Shown: positions 1 through 7,245 of the stretch, piece after piece
Layout of the letters: the number at the start of each line of letters is the position of its first letter
Position numbering within the stretch: position 1 is the stretch's first letter
Source: Methylophilaceae bacterium UBA7525
GTDB taxonomy: Bacteria; Pseudomonadota; Gammaproteobacteria; Burkholderiales; Methylophilaceae
Assembly: GCA_002479405.1 (NCBI GenBank)
Contig: DLMX01000088.1
Coordinates: 477 to 19,461, forward strand
Length of the DNA: 18,985 nucleotides
Direction: 5' to 3'
Position numbers and translations under genes: made by a program
The notes under the pieces: generated by a model
Told to the model about the DNA's origin: nothing
Database searches by the model: none
What the model saw: the letters and a program-made list of their open reading frames with translations, nothing else

Positions 1-83
1 GGCCCCCTGGACAAGGGGAGTGACAAAGGCATGGGGCGATCTGGGCGTTTTTCTTAACGATTTGTTACGCGCGGAGCACCTGC

Positions 84-635
84 ATGGAACTACACCTGAT
101 CCGGCACCCCAAGCCGGACGTGCCGCCCGGCGTGTGCTACGGCCAGCGCGACATCGGCCTGGCCGAACCCGCCGCCGCAGTCGCCGAACGCCTGCGCCCC
201 TTGCTGCCGGCCGAGTACGCACTGCACGCCAGCCCGCTGATGCGCGCCCGCCTGCTGGCGGACGAGCTGGGCGCCCCGCAACTGGACGAACGCCTGAAGG
301 AGATCCACTTCGGCGAGTGGGAAGGCCAGCCCTTCGACAGTCTGGGCGCGGCGCTCGACGAATGGTCGCGCGACCCGCTGGGCTTCCGCGCCCCCGGCGG
401 CGAATCCGCACGCGAGATGAGCGCCCGCGTGCTGCACTGGCTCAACGCCCTCCTCGCCGCCGCCCCGCAAGGCCCGGTGGTAGTGGTCGCCCACGGCGGC
501 CCGCTGCGCGTCATCACCGGACATCTGCTCGGCCTGCCGGCCGAACGCTGGCTGGGGCTGGACTTCGCCTGCGGCCAGGTCACCCGGCTGGACGTGGAAA
601 GCTGGGGCGTGGTGCTGAAGTGGTTCAACCGGTAG
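84..635 (+). CDS. cobC: Histidine-phosphatase family protein, CobC-like (alpha-ribazole phosphatase)
   Basis: A 183-aa member of the histidine phosphatase (phosphoglycerate-mutase-like) superfamily. The N-terminal LIRHPKP motif carries the catalytic Arg7-His8, with Arg54 in SPLMR, Glu73 in the EIHFGEWEG segment and the second histidine His137 in VVAHGGP. The LIRHPxP...CYGxxD opening is typical of CobC, which removes phosphate from alpha-ribazole-5'-phosphate late in cobalamin assembly in the cytoplasm. A GGAG at 72-75 lies 7 nt before the ATG, which fixes the start. Full length for the family. The usual cobalamin neighbours (cobS, cobT, cobU) would lie to the left, outside the window, so the assignment rests on sequence alone. 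A generic broad-specificity phosphatase remains possible. Confidence 0.8.
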   Translation: MELHLIRHPKPDVPPGVCYGQRDIGLAEPAAAVAERLRPLLPAEYALHASPLMRARLLADELGAPQLDERLKEIHFGEWEGQPFDSLGAALDEWSRDPLGFRAPGGESAREMSARVLHWLNALLAAAPQGPVVVVAHGGPLRVITGHLLGLPAERWLGLDFACGQVTRLDVESWGVVLKWFNR

Positions 636-645
636 GCGCAAGCGC

Positions 646-673
646 TTGAATCCCACCGCAACCGAGCTACACT
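646..673 (+). promoter_or_regulatory. Probable sigma-70 promoter of the toxin-antitoxin module
   Basis: TTGAAT at 646-651 and TACACT at 668-673 are separated by 16 bp, a fair match to a -35/-10 pair. It lies just after the cobC stop codon and about 30 bp before the antitoxin ATG at 706, so the toxin-antitoxin pair probably has its own promoter. The -10 box overlaps the operator repeats described at 668-686. Confidence 0.5.
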
Positions 674-686
674 GTATTACAACGTA
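668..686 (+). promoter_or_regulatory. Putative antitoxin operator: two TAC-N3-GTA half-palindromes 10 bp apart
   Basis: TACACTGTA (668-676) and TACAACGTA (678-686) are both TAC-N3-GTA palindromes whose starts are exactly 10 bp, one DNA turn, apart. They cover the -10 box and the likely transcription start of the ParD/ParE-like operon. Ribbon-helix-helix antitoxins are known to bind such short repeats cooperatively on one face of DNA and repress their own operon. The binding itself is inferred. Confidence 0.5.
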
Positions 687-705
687 GCCAGACAGAGCCT
701 TCGCC

Positions 706-966
706 ATGTCCGTGACCAGCCTCCGCCTGAAGGAAGAGCTCGAAGCCCCTCTGGACGAGCTCTCCTCCCGCCTGCAACGCAGCCGCAACTGGCTGATCAA
801 CAAGGCGGTGGAGGACTTCATCGCTCGCGAAACGGAAGCCCAGGCCCGCTGGCTGGACACCCTGCCGGCGCTCGAATCCGTGCGCAGCGGGCAAACGGTG
901 GCGGGCGAAGAGGTCCACGCCTGGCTGAACACCTGGGGCAGCGCGGACGAGAAGCCTGCGCCCTGA
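706..966 (+). CDS. Ribbon-helix-helix (CopG/ParD-like) antitoxin
   Basis: A small 86-aa protein with the ribbon-helix-helix layout: a short strand near residues 2-7 (SVTSLRL), a helix through about residues 9-21, and a second helix beginning at SRNWLINKAVEDFIA (about 25-40), the usual DNA-binding dimer fold of CopG/ParD antitoxins. The remaining 45 residues should be the toxin-wrapping tail. It is followed after 9 bp by a ParE-like toxin gene, the standard antitoxin-first order of type II modules. The protein should neutralise the toxin and repress the shared promoter through the tandem TAC-N3-GTA sites upstream. The antitoxin identity is strong; the exact subfamily is not. Confidence 0.88.
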   Translation: MSVTSLRLKEELEAPLDELSSRLQRSRNWLINKAVEDFIARETEAQARWLDTLPALESVRSGQTVAGEEVHAWLNTWGSADEKPAP

Positions 967-975
967 CCCCGCTCC

Positions 976-1266
976 ATGCGCATCCGCTACACCCGCGAGG
1001 CCCTGCTTGATCTGCAGCGCCTCCGCGCCTTCATCGCCGAGCACGACCCTCAGGCTGCAGCGCGCGTAGCTGCCGATCTGGTGCGCCGGATCGAGGCGCT
1101 GGCCGCACATCCCCGCGTCGGCCGCCCGGTTGATCAAGCCCCTGCTCCGGACGTGTTGCGCGACCTGATCACCCCGCATCACGTCATCCGTTACCTGCTG
1201 CATGACGACACGCTTCACATCCTGCGCCTCTGGCATCAGCGTGAAAACCCGCCCGGCGACACCTGA
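976..1266 (+). CDS. RelE/ParE-family toxin
   Basis: A 96-aa protein of the RelE/ParE superfamily. It shows the usual pattern: an initial strand with YTREALLDLQRLRAFIAEH, a helix pair carrying the RIEALAAHPRVGRPV segment (the P-x-x-G-R-P motif of ParE-type toxins at about residues 43-50), then a C-terminal sheet ending in HHVIRYLLHDDTLHILRLWHQRE. ParE members poison DNA gyrase and RelE members cleave ribosome-bound mRNA. The GRP motif and the YxxxxDTLHILRLWHQRE end look more ParE-like. It starts 9 bp after the antitoxin stop and is surely co-transcribed. No disruption is seen, so the module looks intact. Confidence 0.88.
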   Translation: MRIRYTREALLDLQRLRAFIAEHDPQAAARVAADLVRRIEALAAHPRVGRPVDQAPAPDVLRDLITPHHVIRYLLHDDTLHILRLWHQRENPPGDT

Positions 1267-1304
1267 GAACGCACGCAGGCCGATGCGCGCAGCCGCCTTC
1301 ATGG

Positions 1305-1310
1305 GATAAT
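1305..1310 (+). promoter_or_regulatory. Possible -10 box upstream of rfaE1
   Basis: GATAAT at 1305-1310 is a good -10 hexamer, but no convincing -35 is found 16-18 bp upstream. If used, transcription would begin near 1317, which excludes the in-frame TTG at 1310 as the rfaE1 start and favours the ATG at 1346. Confidence 0.3.
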
Positions 1311-1345
1311 TGCCGACTTTCCATCCACAGGCTGCCGCACGCCTC

Positions 1346-2296
1346 ATGCTGCCTCCACTGCCCGATTTTTCCGCCGGCCGCGTCGTCGTGGTTGGTGACG
1401 TGATGCTGGACCGCTACTGGCACGGCTCCACCAACCGCATTTCGCCCGAGGCCCCGGTGCCGGTGGTAAAGGTCGAGACCGACGAATTCCGTGCCGGCGG
1501 CGCCGGCAACGTGGCGCTCAACATTGCCGCCCTGGGCGGTCGCGCCGCCGTCATCGGTCTCACCGGCCAGGATGAGGCTGCCGACGTGCTGCGTCGCCGC
1601 CTGGAGAGCGAAGGCGTCGAGTGTCACTTCGAACGGCTGGAGAAATATTCCACCATCACCAAGCTGCGCGTGGTAAGCCGTCATCAGCAGCTGATCCGCT
1701 GCGACTTCGAAGATGGTTTTCAGGGCCACGACCCGCAGGGCCTGCTGGACCTGTTCCAGGCCCAGGTCGCAGCGGCGGGGGCTGTGGTGCTGTCCGATTA
1801 CGGCAAGGGCACGCTGCGCGGAGTGCGCGAAATGATCGGCGCGGCGCGCGCCGCCGGCAAGCCGGTGTTGATCGATCCCAAGGGCACCGACTTCGAGAAA
1901 TACCGCGGCGCCACCCTGATCAAGCCCAATCTGGCCGAGTTCGAGGCGGTGGTGGGCCGTTGCCATGGCGAGGACGACCTCGTCGCCAAGGGCGAGAATC
2001 TGCGCCGTCATCTGGATCTGGAGGCGTTGCTCATCACCCGCAGCGAACGCGGCATGACCCTGTTGCGCGCCGACCACGCGCCGCTGCACCTGCCCACCCG
2101 CGCGCGCGAGGTGTTCGACGTCACCGGCGCCGGCGACACCGTGCTGTCCACCCTGGCCGCAGCACTGGCGGCGGGGCAGGATCTGGCCGACGCCACCGCC
2201 CTGTCCAATGTCGCCGCCGGCGTGGTGGTGGGCAAGCTGGGGACGGCCACGGTGAGCATGGAAGAGCTGCGCGCGGCGGCGCTATCGGAGGCCTAG
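1346..2296 (+). CDS. rfaE1: D-glycero-beta-D-manno-heptose-7-phosphate kinase, single-domain
   Basis: A PfkB/ribokinase-family sugar kinase of 316 aa that phosphorylates D-glycero-D-manno-heptose-7-phosphate at C1, giving the 1,7-bisphosphate on the way to ADP-heptose in the cytoplasm. Visible motifs are VVVVGDVMLDRYWHG (about 13-27), the first PfkB signature GGAGNVALNIAALGG (51-65), the substrate-side LIDPKGTDFEKYRG region (175-188) and the second signature FDVTGAGDT (257-265) with catalytic base Asp264. Length fits the kinase domain alone; the cytidylyltransferase half of bifunctional HldE is absent and must be a separate gene elsewhere. The frame opens with TTG at 1310, but ATG 1346 puts the start where homologues begin. 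hldD and waaF follow on the same strand. Confidence 0.93.
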   Translation: MLPPLPDFSAGRVVVVGDVMLDRYWHGSTNRISPEAPVPVVKVETDEFRAGGAGNVALNIAALGGRAAVIGLTGQDEAADVLRRRLESEGVECHFERLEKYSTITKLRVVSRHQQLIRCDFEDGFQGHDPQGLLDLFQAQVAAAGAVVLSDYGKGTLRGVREMIGAARAAGKPVLIDPKGTDFEKYRGATLIKPNLAEFEAVVGRCHGEDDLVAKGENLRRHLDLEALLITRSERGMTLLRADHAPLHLPTRAREVFDVTGAGDTVLSTLAAALAAGQDLADATALSNVAAGVVVGKLGTATVSMEELRAAALSEA

Positions 2297-2310
2297 GTGC
2301 AGGCTTAGCA

Positions 2311-2508
2311 GGTCCCTCCCCCTTCAAGGGGGAGGGCAGGTGGGGGATGGGTCACCCTCGGACTCGGGTTGCGCATGCACGCGCCTAGTTCCAACCCATC
2401 CCCACCCCAGCCCGGGAGGGCTGGCTTTGCACAGCCAGCCCGTTCGGGCGGCGCGGAGCGATGCTCCGCGAAACCCCGACCTCACCCCCTTGAAGGGGAG
2501 GGTGAGTC
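2311..2508 (+). repeat. Hairpin-rich intergenic repeat element with inverted ends
   Basis: This block between rfaE1 and hldD is made almost wholly of inverted repeats. At its left end CCCTCCCCCTT and AAGGGGGAGGG form a palindrome at 2314-2336; at its right end a related palindrome spans 2481-2506 (CTCACCC...GGGTGAG around CCCCTTGAAGGGG). The two ends are inverted copies of each other. Nested inside are GGTGGGGGATGGGT (2339-2352) against ACCCATCCCCACCC (2394-2407), GGGCTGGCT (2418-2426) against AGCCAGCCC (2433-2441), and CGCGGAGC (2452-2459) against GCTCCGCG (2463-2470). No gene is supported here. It resembles the dispersed non-coding palindromic repeats of GC-rich proteobacteria and may also weaken read-through from rfaE1. 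Confidence 0.75.
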
Positions 2509-2558
2509 GCTGTATCAAGGTTGGGCAGTCAATTTGCAGCACCTCGCAAGAATCGAAC

Positions 2559-2562
2559 GGAG
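2559..2562 (+). promoter_or_regulatory. hldD: Ribosome binding site that fixes the hldD start
   Basis: GGAG at 2559-2562 sits 7 nt before the ATG at 2570. The frame stays open for 67 further codons upstream, back to 2369 through the repeat element, but only this ATG has a ribosome binding site and matches the family's N-terminus. Confidence 0.75.
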
Positions 2563-2569
2563 TACAGAC

Positions 2570-3544
2570 ATGATCATCGTCACCGGCGGCGCCGGCTTCA
2601 TCGGCAGCAACATCGTGCAGGCGCTCAATGCGCGCGGCATCCGCGACATCCTGGTGGTAGACGACCTCTCCGACGGGCGCAAGTGCCTGAACCTGTCGGA
2701 CGCGGACATCGCCGACTACCTGGACAAGGACGACTTCCTCGCCCGCATCAAGGCCGGCGAATCCTTCGGCAAGGTCGAGGCGGTGTTCCACGAAGGCGCC
2801 TGCTCCTCCACCACCGAGTGGGACGGCCGCTTCGTCATGAGCGTGAACTACGAATACACCAAGGCCCTGCTGGCCTGGTGCGTGGCGCAGGACGTGCGGC
2901 TGATCTACGCCTCCTCGGCCTCGGTGTATGGCATGGGCCCGGTGTTCCGCGAAGCGCGCGAGCACGAGCACCCGCTCAACATGTACGCCTACTCCAAGTT
3001 CCTGTTCGACTGCCACCTGCGCCCGCAACTGGGCAAGCTGCCGATCCAGGTCGCCGGGCTACGCTACTTCAACGTCTACGGCCCGCGCGAACAGCACAAG
3101 GGCAGCATGGCCAGCGTGGCCTGGCACTTCAACGGCCAACTGCGCGACGCCGGCCGGGTGCGCCTGTTCGAAGGCTGCGACGGCTACGGCCCGGGCGAAC
3201 AGCAGCGCGACTTCATCCATGTGGACGACGTGGTGGCGGTTAACCTGTGGCTGCTCGACAACCCGCAGGTTTCCGGCATCTTCAACGTCGGCACCGGGCG
3301 CGCGCAGAGCTTCAACGACATGGCGCACGCGGCCATCAAGTGGTTCCGCGCGCAGGGTGGCGAAGCCCGCGAGCGCGGCGGCATCGACTACATCGCCTTC
3401 CCCGACCACCTCAAGGGGCGCTACCAGAGCTTCACCGAAGCCGACATGAGCGCGCTGCGCGCCGCCGGCTACGACCGCCCCTTCCTCAGCGTGGAAGAAG
3501 GCGTGCCGCGCTACCTCGACTGGCTGGCCGAGCGCGGGCTGTGA
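2570..3544 (+). CDS. hldD: ADP-L-glycero-D-manno-heptose 6-epimerase
   Basis: A 324-aa extended short-chain dehydrogenase (Rossmann) that inverts C6 of ADP-D-glycero-D-manno-heptose to give the L-glycero donor used by LPS heptosyltransferases. The cofactor loop TGGAGFIGSN is at residues 5-14, the acidic pair Asp31-Asp32 closes strand 2, SSASVYG is at 115-121, and the catalytic pair Tyr139/Lys143 lies in YAYSKFLFD. RYFNVYGPRE and DFIHVDDVV are further HldD-type segments. Length matches the E. coli enzyme closely. The stop codon is 2 nt before the waaF ATG, so the two are one transcript and probably translationally coupled. Confidence 0.96.
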   Translation: MIIVTGGAGFIGSNIVQALNARGIRDILVVDDLSDGRKCLNLSDADIADYLDKDDFLARIKAGESFGKVEAVFHEGACSSTTEWDGRFVMSVNYEYTKALLAWCVAQDVRLIYASSASVYGMGPVFREAREHEHPLNMYAYSKFLFDCHLRPQLGKLPIQVAGLRYFNVYGPREQHKGSMASVAWHFNGQLRDAGRVRLFEGCDGYGPGEQQRDFIHVDDVVAVNLWLLDNPQVSGIFNVGTGRAQSFNDMAHAAIKWFRAQGGEARERGGIDYIAFPDHLKGRYQSFTEADMSALRAAGYDRPFLSVEEGVPRYLDWLAERGL

Positions 3545-3546
3545 CA

Positions 3547-4569
3547 ATGGCGGCAGACAAGGCGCCACGCCGCATCCTGGTGGTCGGCCCGTCCTGGGTC
3601 GGCGACATGGTGCTGGCGCACAGCCTGTTCCAGATCATCAGGCAGCAACAACCGGGTGCCGTCATTGATGTCGCAGCACCGGCGTGGACCATGCCACTGC
3701 TCGACCGCATGCCGGAAGTCAGCGGCAAGATCGCGCTGCCGTTCAAACATGGCCAGTTGGCTTTGCGCGAGCGCATCCGCTTCGGCAGATCCTTGCGGGC
3801 GAACGCCTACCAGCAGGCTATCCTGCTGACCAACTCGTTCAAATCCGCCATCCTGCCACTGGCTGCCGGCATTCCCGTGCGTACCGGATTCCTCGGCGAA
3901 ATGCGCTTTGGCTTACTCAACGATATCCGCCCGCTCGACAAACAAGCACTGCCACGCACGGTGGACCGCTTCGTCAGCCTCGGACTTCCGCCGGCCACAG
4001 CACTACCGCCCTCATTACCCGACCCGCACCTGACATCAGATCGGACGAAGGCTGCTGAAACACTTGCCAGGCTGGGTCGTGCCCTTCCTACCGGACCGGT
4101 CATCGGACTCTGCCCCGGCGCCGAATATGGCGAAGCCAAGCGCTGGCCGGTCGAATACTACGCCGAGGTCGCCAACCGGGTGCTGACGCAGGGCAATGAA
4201 GTCTGGCTGTTCGGCTCAGAAAAGGATACTGCGGTGACCGCCGACATCAACCGGCTGACGCAAGATCGCTGCCTCGACCTCGGAGGCAGAACCCGACTCG
4301 GCGAAGCCGTCGATCTGATGGCCTTGTGCGATACCGTGGTCAGCAATGATTCCGGCCTCATGCACGTGGCCGCCGCGCTAGGCGTCAAGTTGATTGCAGT
4401 CTATGGTTCTTCTGACCCGCACCATACCCCGCCCATGAGCCCGCAAGCCGTCGTCTTGTGGCTCGGCCTGGATTGCAGCCCGTGTTTCAAACGCACATGC
4501 CCGCTGGGTCATCTCAACTGCCTCAAGCAGATCGCGCCGGAACGCGTGCTGCAGGAAATGGCCCTGTAG
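3547..4569 (+). CDS. waaF: ADP-heptose:LPS heptosyltransferase II
   Basis: A 340-aa GT-B fold, GT9-family enzyme that transfers L-glycero-D-manno-heptose from ADP-heptose onto heptose I of the inner core at the cytoplasmic membrane face. It has the WaaF opening ILVVGPSWVGDMV with the catalytic Asp20, the donor-binding motif CPGAEYGEAKRWP (189-201, Lys199), and SNDSGLMHVAAALG (267-279). The CSPCFKRTCPLGHLNCL stretch near the C-terminus is the cysteine-rich segment common in WaaF. The frame is open for 100 codons upstream inside hldD, but ATG 3547 gives the family's length and lies directly after the hldD stop. The heptosyltransferase I gene (waaC) is not in this window. Confidence 0.95.
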   Translation: MAADKAPRRILVVGPSWVGDMVLAHSLFQIIRQQQPGAVIDVAAPAWTMPLLDRMPEVSGKIALPFKHGQLALRERIRFGRSLRANAYQQAILLTNSFKSAILPLAAGIPVRTGFLGEMRFGLLNDIRPLDKQALPRTVDRFVSLGLPPATALPPSLPDPHLTSDRTKAAETLARLGRALPTGPVIGLCPGAEYGEAKRWPVEYYAEVANRVLTQGNEVWLFGSEKDTAVTADINRLTQDRCLDLGGRTRLGEAVDLMALCDTVVSNDSGLMHVAAALGVKLIAVYGSSDPHHTPPMSPQAVVLWLGLDCSPCFKRTCPLGHLNCLKQIAPERVLQEMAL

Positions 4570-4581
4570 TCGCAAGTATTC

Positions 4582-4586
4582 AAGGA
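4582..4586 (+). promoter_or_regulatory. Ribosome binding site supporting a TTG start
   Basis: AAGGA at 4582-4586 lies 7 nt before TTG 4594. It supports translation of the membrane glycosyltransferase from this rare start codon; the first ATG in frame, at 4678, would delete the first membrane segment. Confidence 0.6.
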
Positions 4587-4593
4587 TATCGGT

Positions 4594-6135
4594 TTGAATT
4601 CATTGTTAAGCAAACTCATTCAAATACCTGTCAACCGTCTGGTCTGGCTGCTGACTTTACTCGGCGTGCTGATCGCCATGCAGATCAACTACATCCAGCA
4701 CGGCTGGATCAACAACGACTCAGTATTGTATTTTGAAGCGGCAAGACTGTTCTCGATAGGCGAATGGAAAGCAAGCTTTGAGCTTTGGGGTTGGCCGCTC
4801 TATCCCGCACTCATCGCGCTGGTACACACCATCAGCGGTTTCAGCCTGCACTTCTCCGCACAAATTCTGAATGTCCTGTTCTTCGGCATCGCCACGCTGT
4901 CCTTCCAGCAACTGATCCGTCTCTGCGGTGGCGATAACCTCACGTTACTCTGCGGCGCGCTGTTGTTGTTCAGCTCGCAATACATCGTCGGCGACGCCCT
5001 GCAGATGCTGTTGCGCGATCAGGGCTTCTGGGCATTCTTCCTGACCGGCCTGGTATTCTTCGTGCGCTTTTACCGTTCACTATCATGGGCGGATGCCATC
5101 GCCTGGCAACTGGCAATGATCGTCGCCATGCTGTTCCGCGTGGAAGGCATCACCTACCTGCTCGCCCTGCCATTTGTGCTGATGTTTAATAAAAATCTGC
5201 CGTGGAGCACACGTGGCTATGCGCTACTGAAGTCACACTGCGCGAATCTGTCTGCCGGACTGCTTATCACTGGCTATCTGTTCATCAAGGGATTATCCGT
5301 ATCCAACCTCGGCCGCTTGCAGGAGGTCTTCTCGTCACGTCTTCTGGAAGAGCTTACGCAAAAACTGGTATTGCGTGCCGACATCATGGCAAACAAGGTT
5401 CTTGGCAATTACCTTGAAGCTTTTGCCATCGAAAGCTTGCTGCTTACTTTCCTCTTGATCATGGTAGCCAAGACCATCTCATCAGCGGGCTGGATCACAG
5501 TCGCCCTTGCCGCTTATGCCGGTAAACTGCGCCAGTGTTTAATTGAACACGATACATGGAAAATATTGGCAGCAGTGATGGCAATCGCCTTGCTCGATAT
5601 GTTCCTGATTATTCTCAAGGTATTCGTGCTGTCTAGCCGCTATATCGCTCCTCTGACACTGATGCTGATCATACTGGCCGCTTTCGGCTTGAGGCAGTTG
5701 GTGGTGCAGTTGGAAAACGCCGACCGTAGCCGACGTTACAAGTGGTTGGTGACGGGTCTGATGCTGATTCTCGCACTTGGCATGGTCAAGAATGTGCTGC
5801 CCAAACGTGAGGGTTACCATTACGAACTCGAAGCCGTGGCCTGGCTAAAACAGCATAACCAGCAGAACCTGCCCACCTATTATGAGACTCCGAGATTACG
5901 TTATTACGCGGGAGAGAGATTTATCGGTCTAGGCCCTGATTTGAACTGGTCTCACCTGCAAGCCCTGATCGAGAAAAACCAACTGCATGAATACGAATAC
6001 ATCCTGGTGAGCACGAACAAGGATGATCCGGAGAGGGACGTGTTCCTCGAGGAACGACTGCAGAACCATGTAAAAGTGGCTGAATTTAAAGCGGTTAAAG
6101 GCAAGAAGGCGATTTTGATCTACCGCCGCCGCTAG
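4594..6135 (+). CDS. Multi-spanning membrane glycosyltransferase, GT-C (PMT/ArnT-like)
   Basis: A 513-aa integral membrane protein, read from a TTG start with a clear ribosome binding site. Hydrophobic spans occur near residues 14-34, 68-82, 88-105, 115-135, 144-160, 170-198, 218-233, 278-294, 298-310, 324-345, 351-370 and 384-400, followed by a soluble tail of about 110 residues. An acidic NND (41-43, Asp42) just after the first span is where GT-C enzymes keep their catalytic aspartate in the first periplasmic loop, and SSRYIAP (347-353) resembles the RYxxP segment of GT39/ArnT relatives. These enzymes use polyprenyl-phosphate sugars in the periplasm, so this one probably adds a late sugar to the core or lipid A. 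The substrate cannot be read from the sequence. It starts 24 bp after waaF and is much poorer in GC than the genes before it. Confidence 0.7.
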   Translation: MNSLLSKLIQIPVNRLVWLLTLLGVLIAMQINYIQHGWINNDSVLYFEAARLFSIGEWKASFELWGWPLYPALIALVHTISGFSLHFSAQILNVLFFGIATLSFQQLIRLCGGDNLTLLCGALLLFSSQYIVGDALQMLLRDQGFWAFFLTGLVFFVRFYRSLSWADAIAWQLAMIVAMLFRVEGITYLLALPFVLMFNKNLPWSTRGYALLKSHCANLSAGLLITGYLFIKGLSVSNLGRLQEVFSSRLLEELTQKLVLRADIMANKVLGNYLEAFAIESLLLTFLLIMVAKTISSAGWITVALAAYAGKLRQCLIEHDTWKILAAVMAIALLDMFLIILKVFVLSSRYIAPLTLMLIILAAFGLRQLVVQLENADRSRRYKWLVTGLMLILALGMVKNVLPKREGYHYELEAVAWLKQHNQQNLPTYYETPRLRYYAGERFIGLGPDLNWSHLQALIEKNQLHEYEYILVSTNKDDPERDVFLEERLQNHVKVAEFKAVKGKKAILIYRRR

Positions 6136-6162
6136 GCGAACACACCCAAACACCAGCCTAGC
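6131..6162. terminator. Weak inverted repeat at the convergent gene junction
   Basis: GCTAGGC (6131-6137) and GCCTAGC (6156-6162) can form a 7-bp stem with an 18-nt loop in the 36-bp gap where the two transcription units converge. The left arm contains the stop codon of the membrane glycosyltransferase. There is no T-tract, so termination activity is uncertain. Confidence 0.3.
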
Positions 6163-6171
6163 CGGACCTGA

Positions 6172-7245
6172 TCAAGCATTCATGTACTCAAGCAACGCTT
6201 CAACGCGTTTCTGCCAGGTAAATTCCTGCAGATATCGCTCATGGCCACGCTTGGCAATGGCCAAGCGCTTTTCCGGGTTTTCAAGGTAATAGCTCACTTT
6301 TTCCCGTAATTCCGCACTACCGCTAAATGTTTCAATCTCGACGCCTACTTCGAACAATTCCGCCAGTTCATCGCAATGGTCGGTCAGCAAAAACTTTCCG
6401 GCAGCCAAGGCCTCGAAAATCCTCAGATTGATGCCAGTCTCTGCCGCGTAAAACGGCCCGCGGGTAATGTTGAGGATGATTTTCGATTCGGCCATCAAAT
6501 GATGTAAATCACGCCCCCAAACTGGCTTGTCGACAACGCCGGCTCTCAAGGTCTCAGAAATCAAGGGGTAATTGCGCTCCCAGCGGTCGCCGAAGACGGA
6601 CACGCGTCCTGCAATGCTCTCCAGCAGCAAGATGCGTCGCAAATCCCCACTACCGACGAACAGCACATCACGATGCTCCTCGGCGTTTGCAGGCATGTCG
6701 ATCGTCGACGCGCCAAATGGCAGATAGTGCGCATTCAAGCCCTTGGTGCGGCGGAAGAAATTCGTCGTGACCCTGGAGAACGAGAAAATACTATCGTAGA
6801 CAGTAAGTTCTTTTTCCAAGAAGAAAATGAATTCACGCCTTTTCGAATACAGATTACAGCTATCTGTATCGTACAGATGCAAACTGCATTCGAATTGTGC
6901 GGCCAGCTTTCTTAATAAGGCTGGCTCGATGAACTTGTAAATGAAGCCGATGACCAGTATCGCCTGCGGTCGCTCAGCCTGCAGAATATCCCTGATGACA
7001 TCTGGGTCTACTTTGGGCAAATGCACGAACTCATCCATGCCATCCCATTTGTTCAGCAATTTTGAAACACCGGAACGAACCCCATACATTGGAATTCGCT
7101 GCAAGTCGGCACAATCGTAATGACTGGCCTCGATACCAAGCGTCTCGAACGCCTGCCGCATTTCCCTGCCCAATGGCACACCACCAATACCATCCAGTAT
7201 CAGCAACCTTCCCTTGAACCCGGTATCCGAATGATTAGTCGGCAT
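6172..7245 (-). CDS. CgeB-like glycosyltransferase (GT-B, Glyco_trans_1_2 type)
   Basis: A 357-aa predicted cytoplasmic glycosyltransferase. The N-terminal half (residues 12-130) reads as a Rossmann-like domain starting LLILDGIGGVPLGREMRQAFETLG. The C-terminal half carries the group-1 pattern of CgeB-like proteins: DVLFVGSGDLRR (193-204), ITRGPFYAAETGINLRIFEALAAGKFLLTD (260-289, Glu278 in the nucleotide-sugar site) and the ending FTWQKRVEALLEYM. CgeB relatives add sugars to spore coat, polysaccharide or LPS; the acceptor here is unknown and a core sugar is likely from context. Its ATG lies 11 bp inside the preceding GT9 gene, a sign of translational coupling. It is the last gene of the minus-strand set. 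Confidence 0.75.
   Translation of the reverse strand: MPTNHSDTGFKGRLLILDGIGGVPLGREMRQAFETLGIEASHYDCADLQRIPMYGVRSGVSKLLNKWDGMDEFVHLPKVDPDVIRDILQAERPQAILVIGFIYKFIEPALLRKLAAQFECSLHLYDTDSCNLYSKRREFIFFLEKELTVYDSIFSFSRVTTNFFRRTKGLNAHYLPFGASTIDMPANAEEHRDVLFVGSGDLRRILLLESIAGRVSVFGDRWERNYPLISETLRAGVVDKPVWGRDLHHLMAESKIILNITRGPFYAAETGINLRIFEALAAGKFLLTDHCDELAELFEVGVEIETFSGSAELREKVSYYLENPEKRLAIAKRGHERYLQEFTWQKRVEALLEYMNA

Noticed and set aside
1..57. Possible C-terminus of an upstream gene (18 codons ending TAA at 55-57)
   Set aside because: Too short to identify, and other frames are equally open; I see nothing recognisable before cobC.
90..983. Long minus-strand open frame (297 codons) opposite cobC and the antitoxin
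   Set aside because: It spans two real genes and their promoter in GC-rich DNA, has low-complexity composition and no recognisable motif; it is a shadow of the plus-strand genes.
1184..2089. Minus-strand open frame of 301 codons opposite rfaE1
   Set aside because: Lies over the strong PfkB-family kinase gene and has no domain motif; such antisense frames are common in high-GC DNA.
2369..2569. N-terminal extension of hldD
   Set aside because: The frame is open but runs through the palindromic repeat; the extension lacks homology, and ATG 2570 has GGAG 7 nt upstream.
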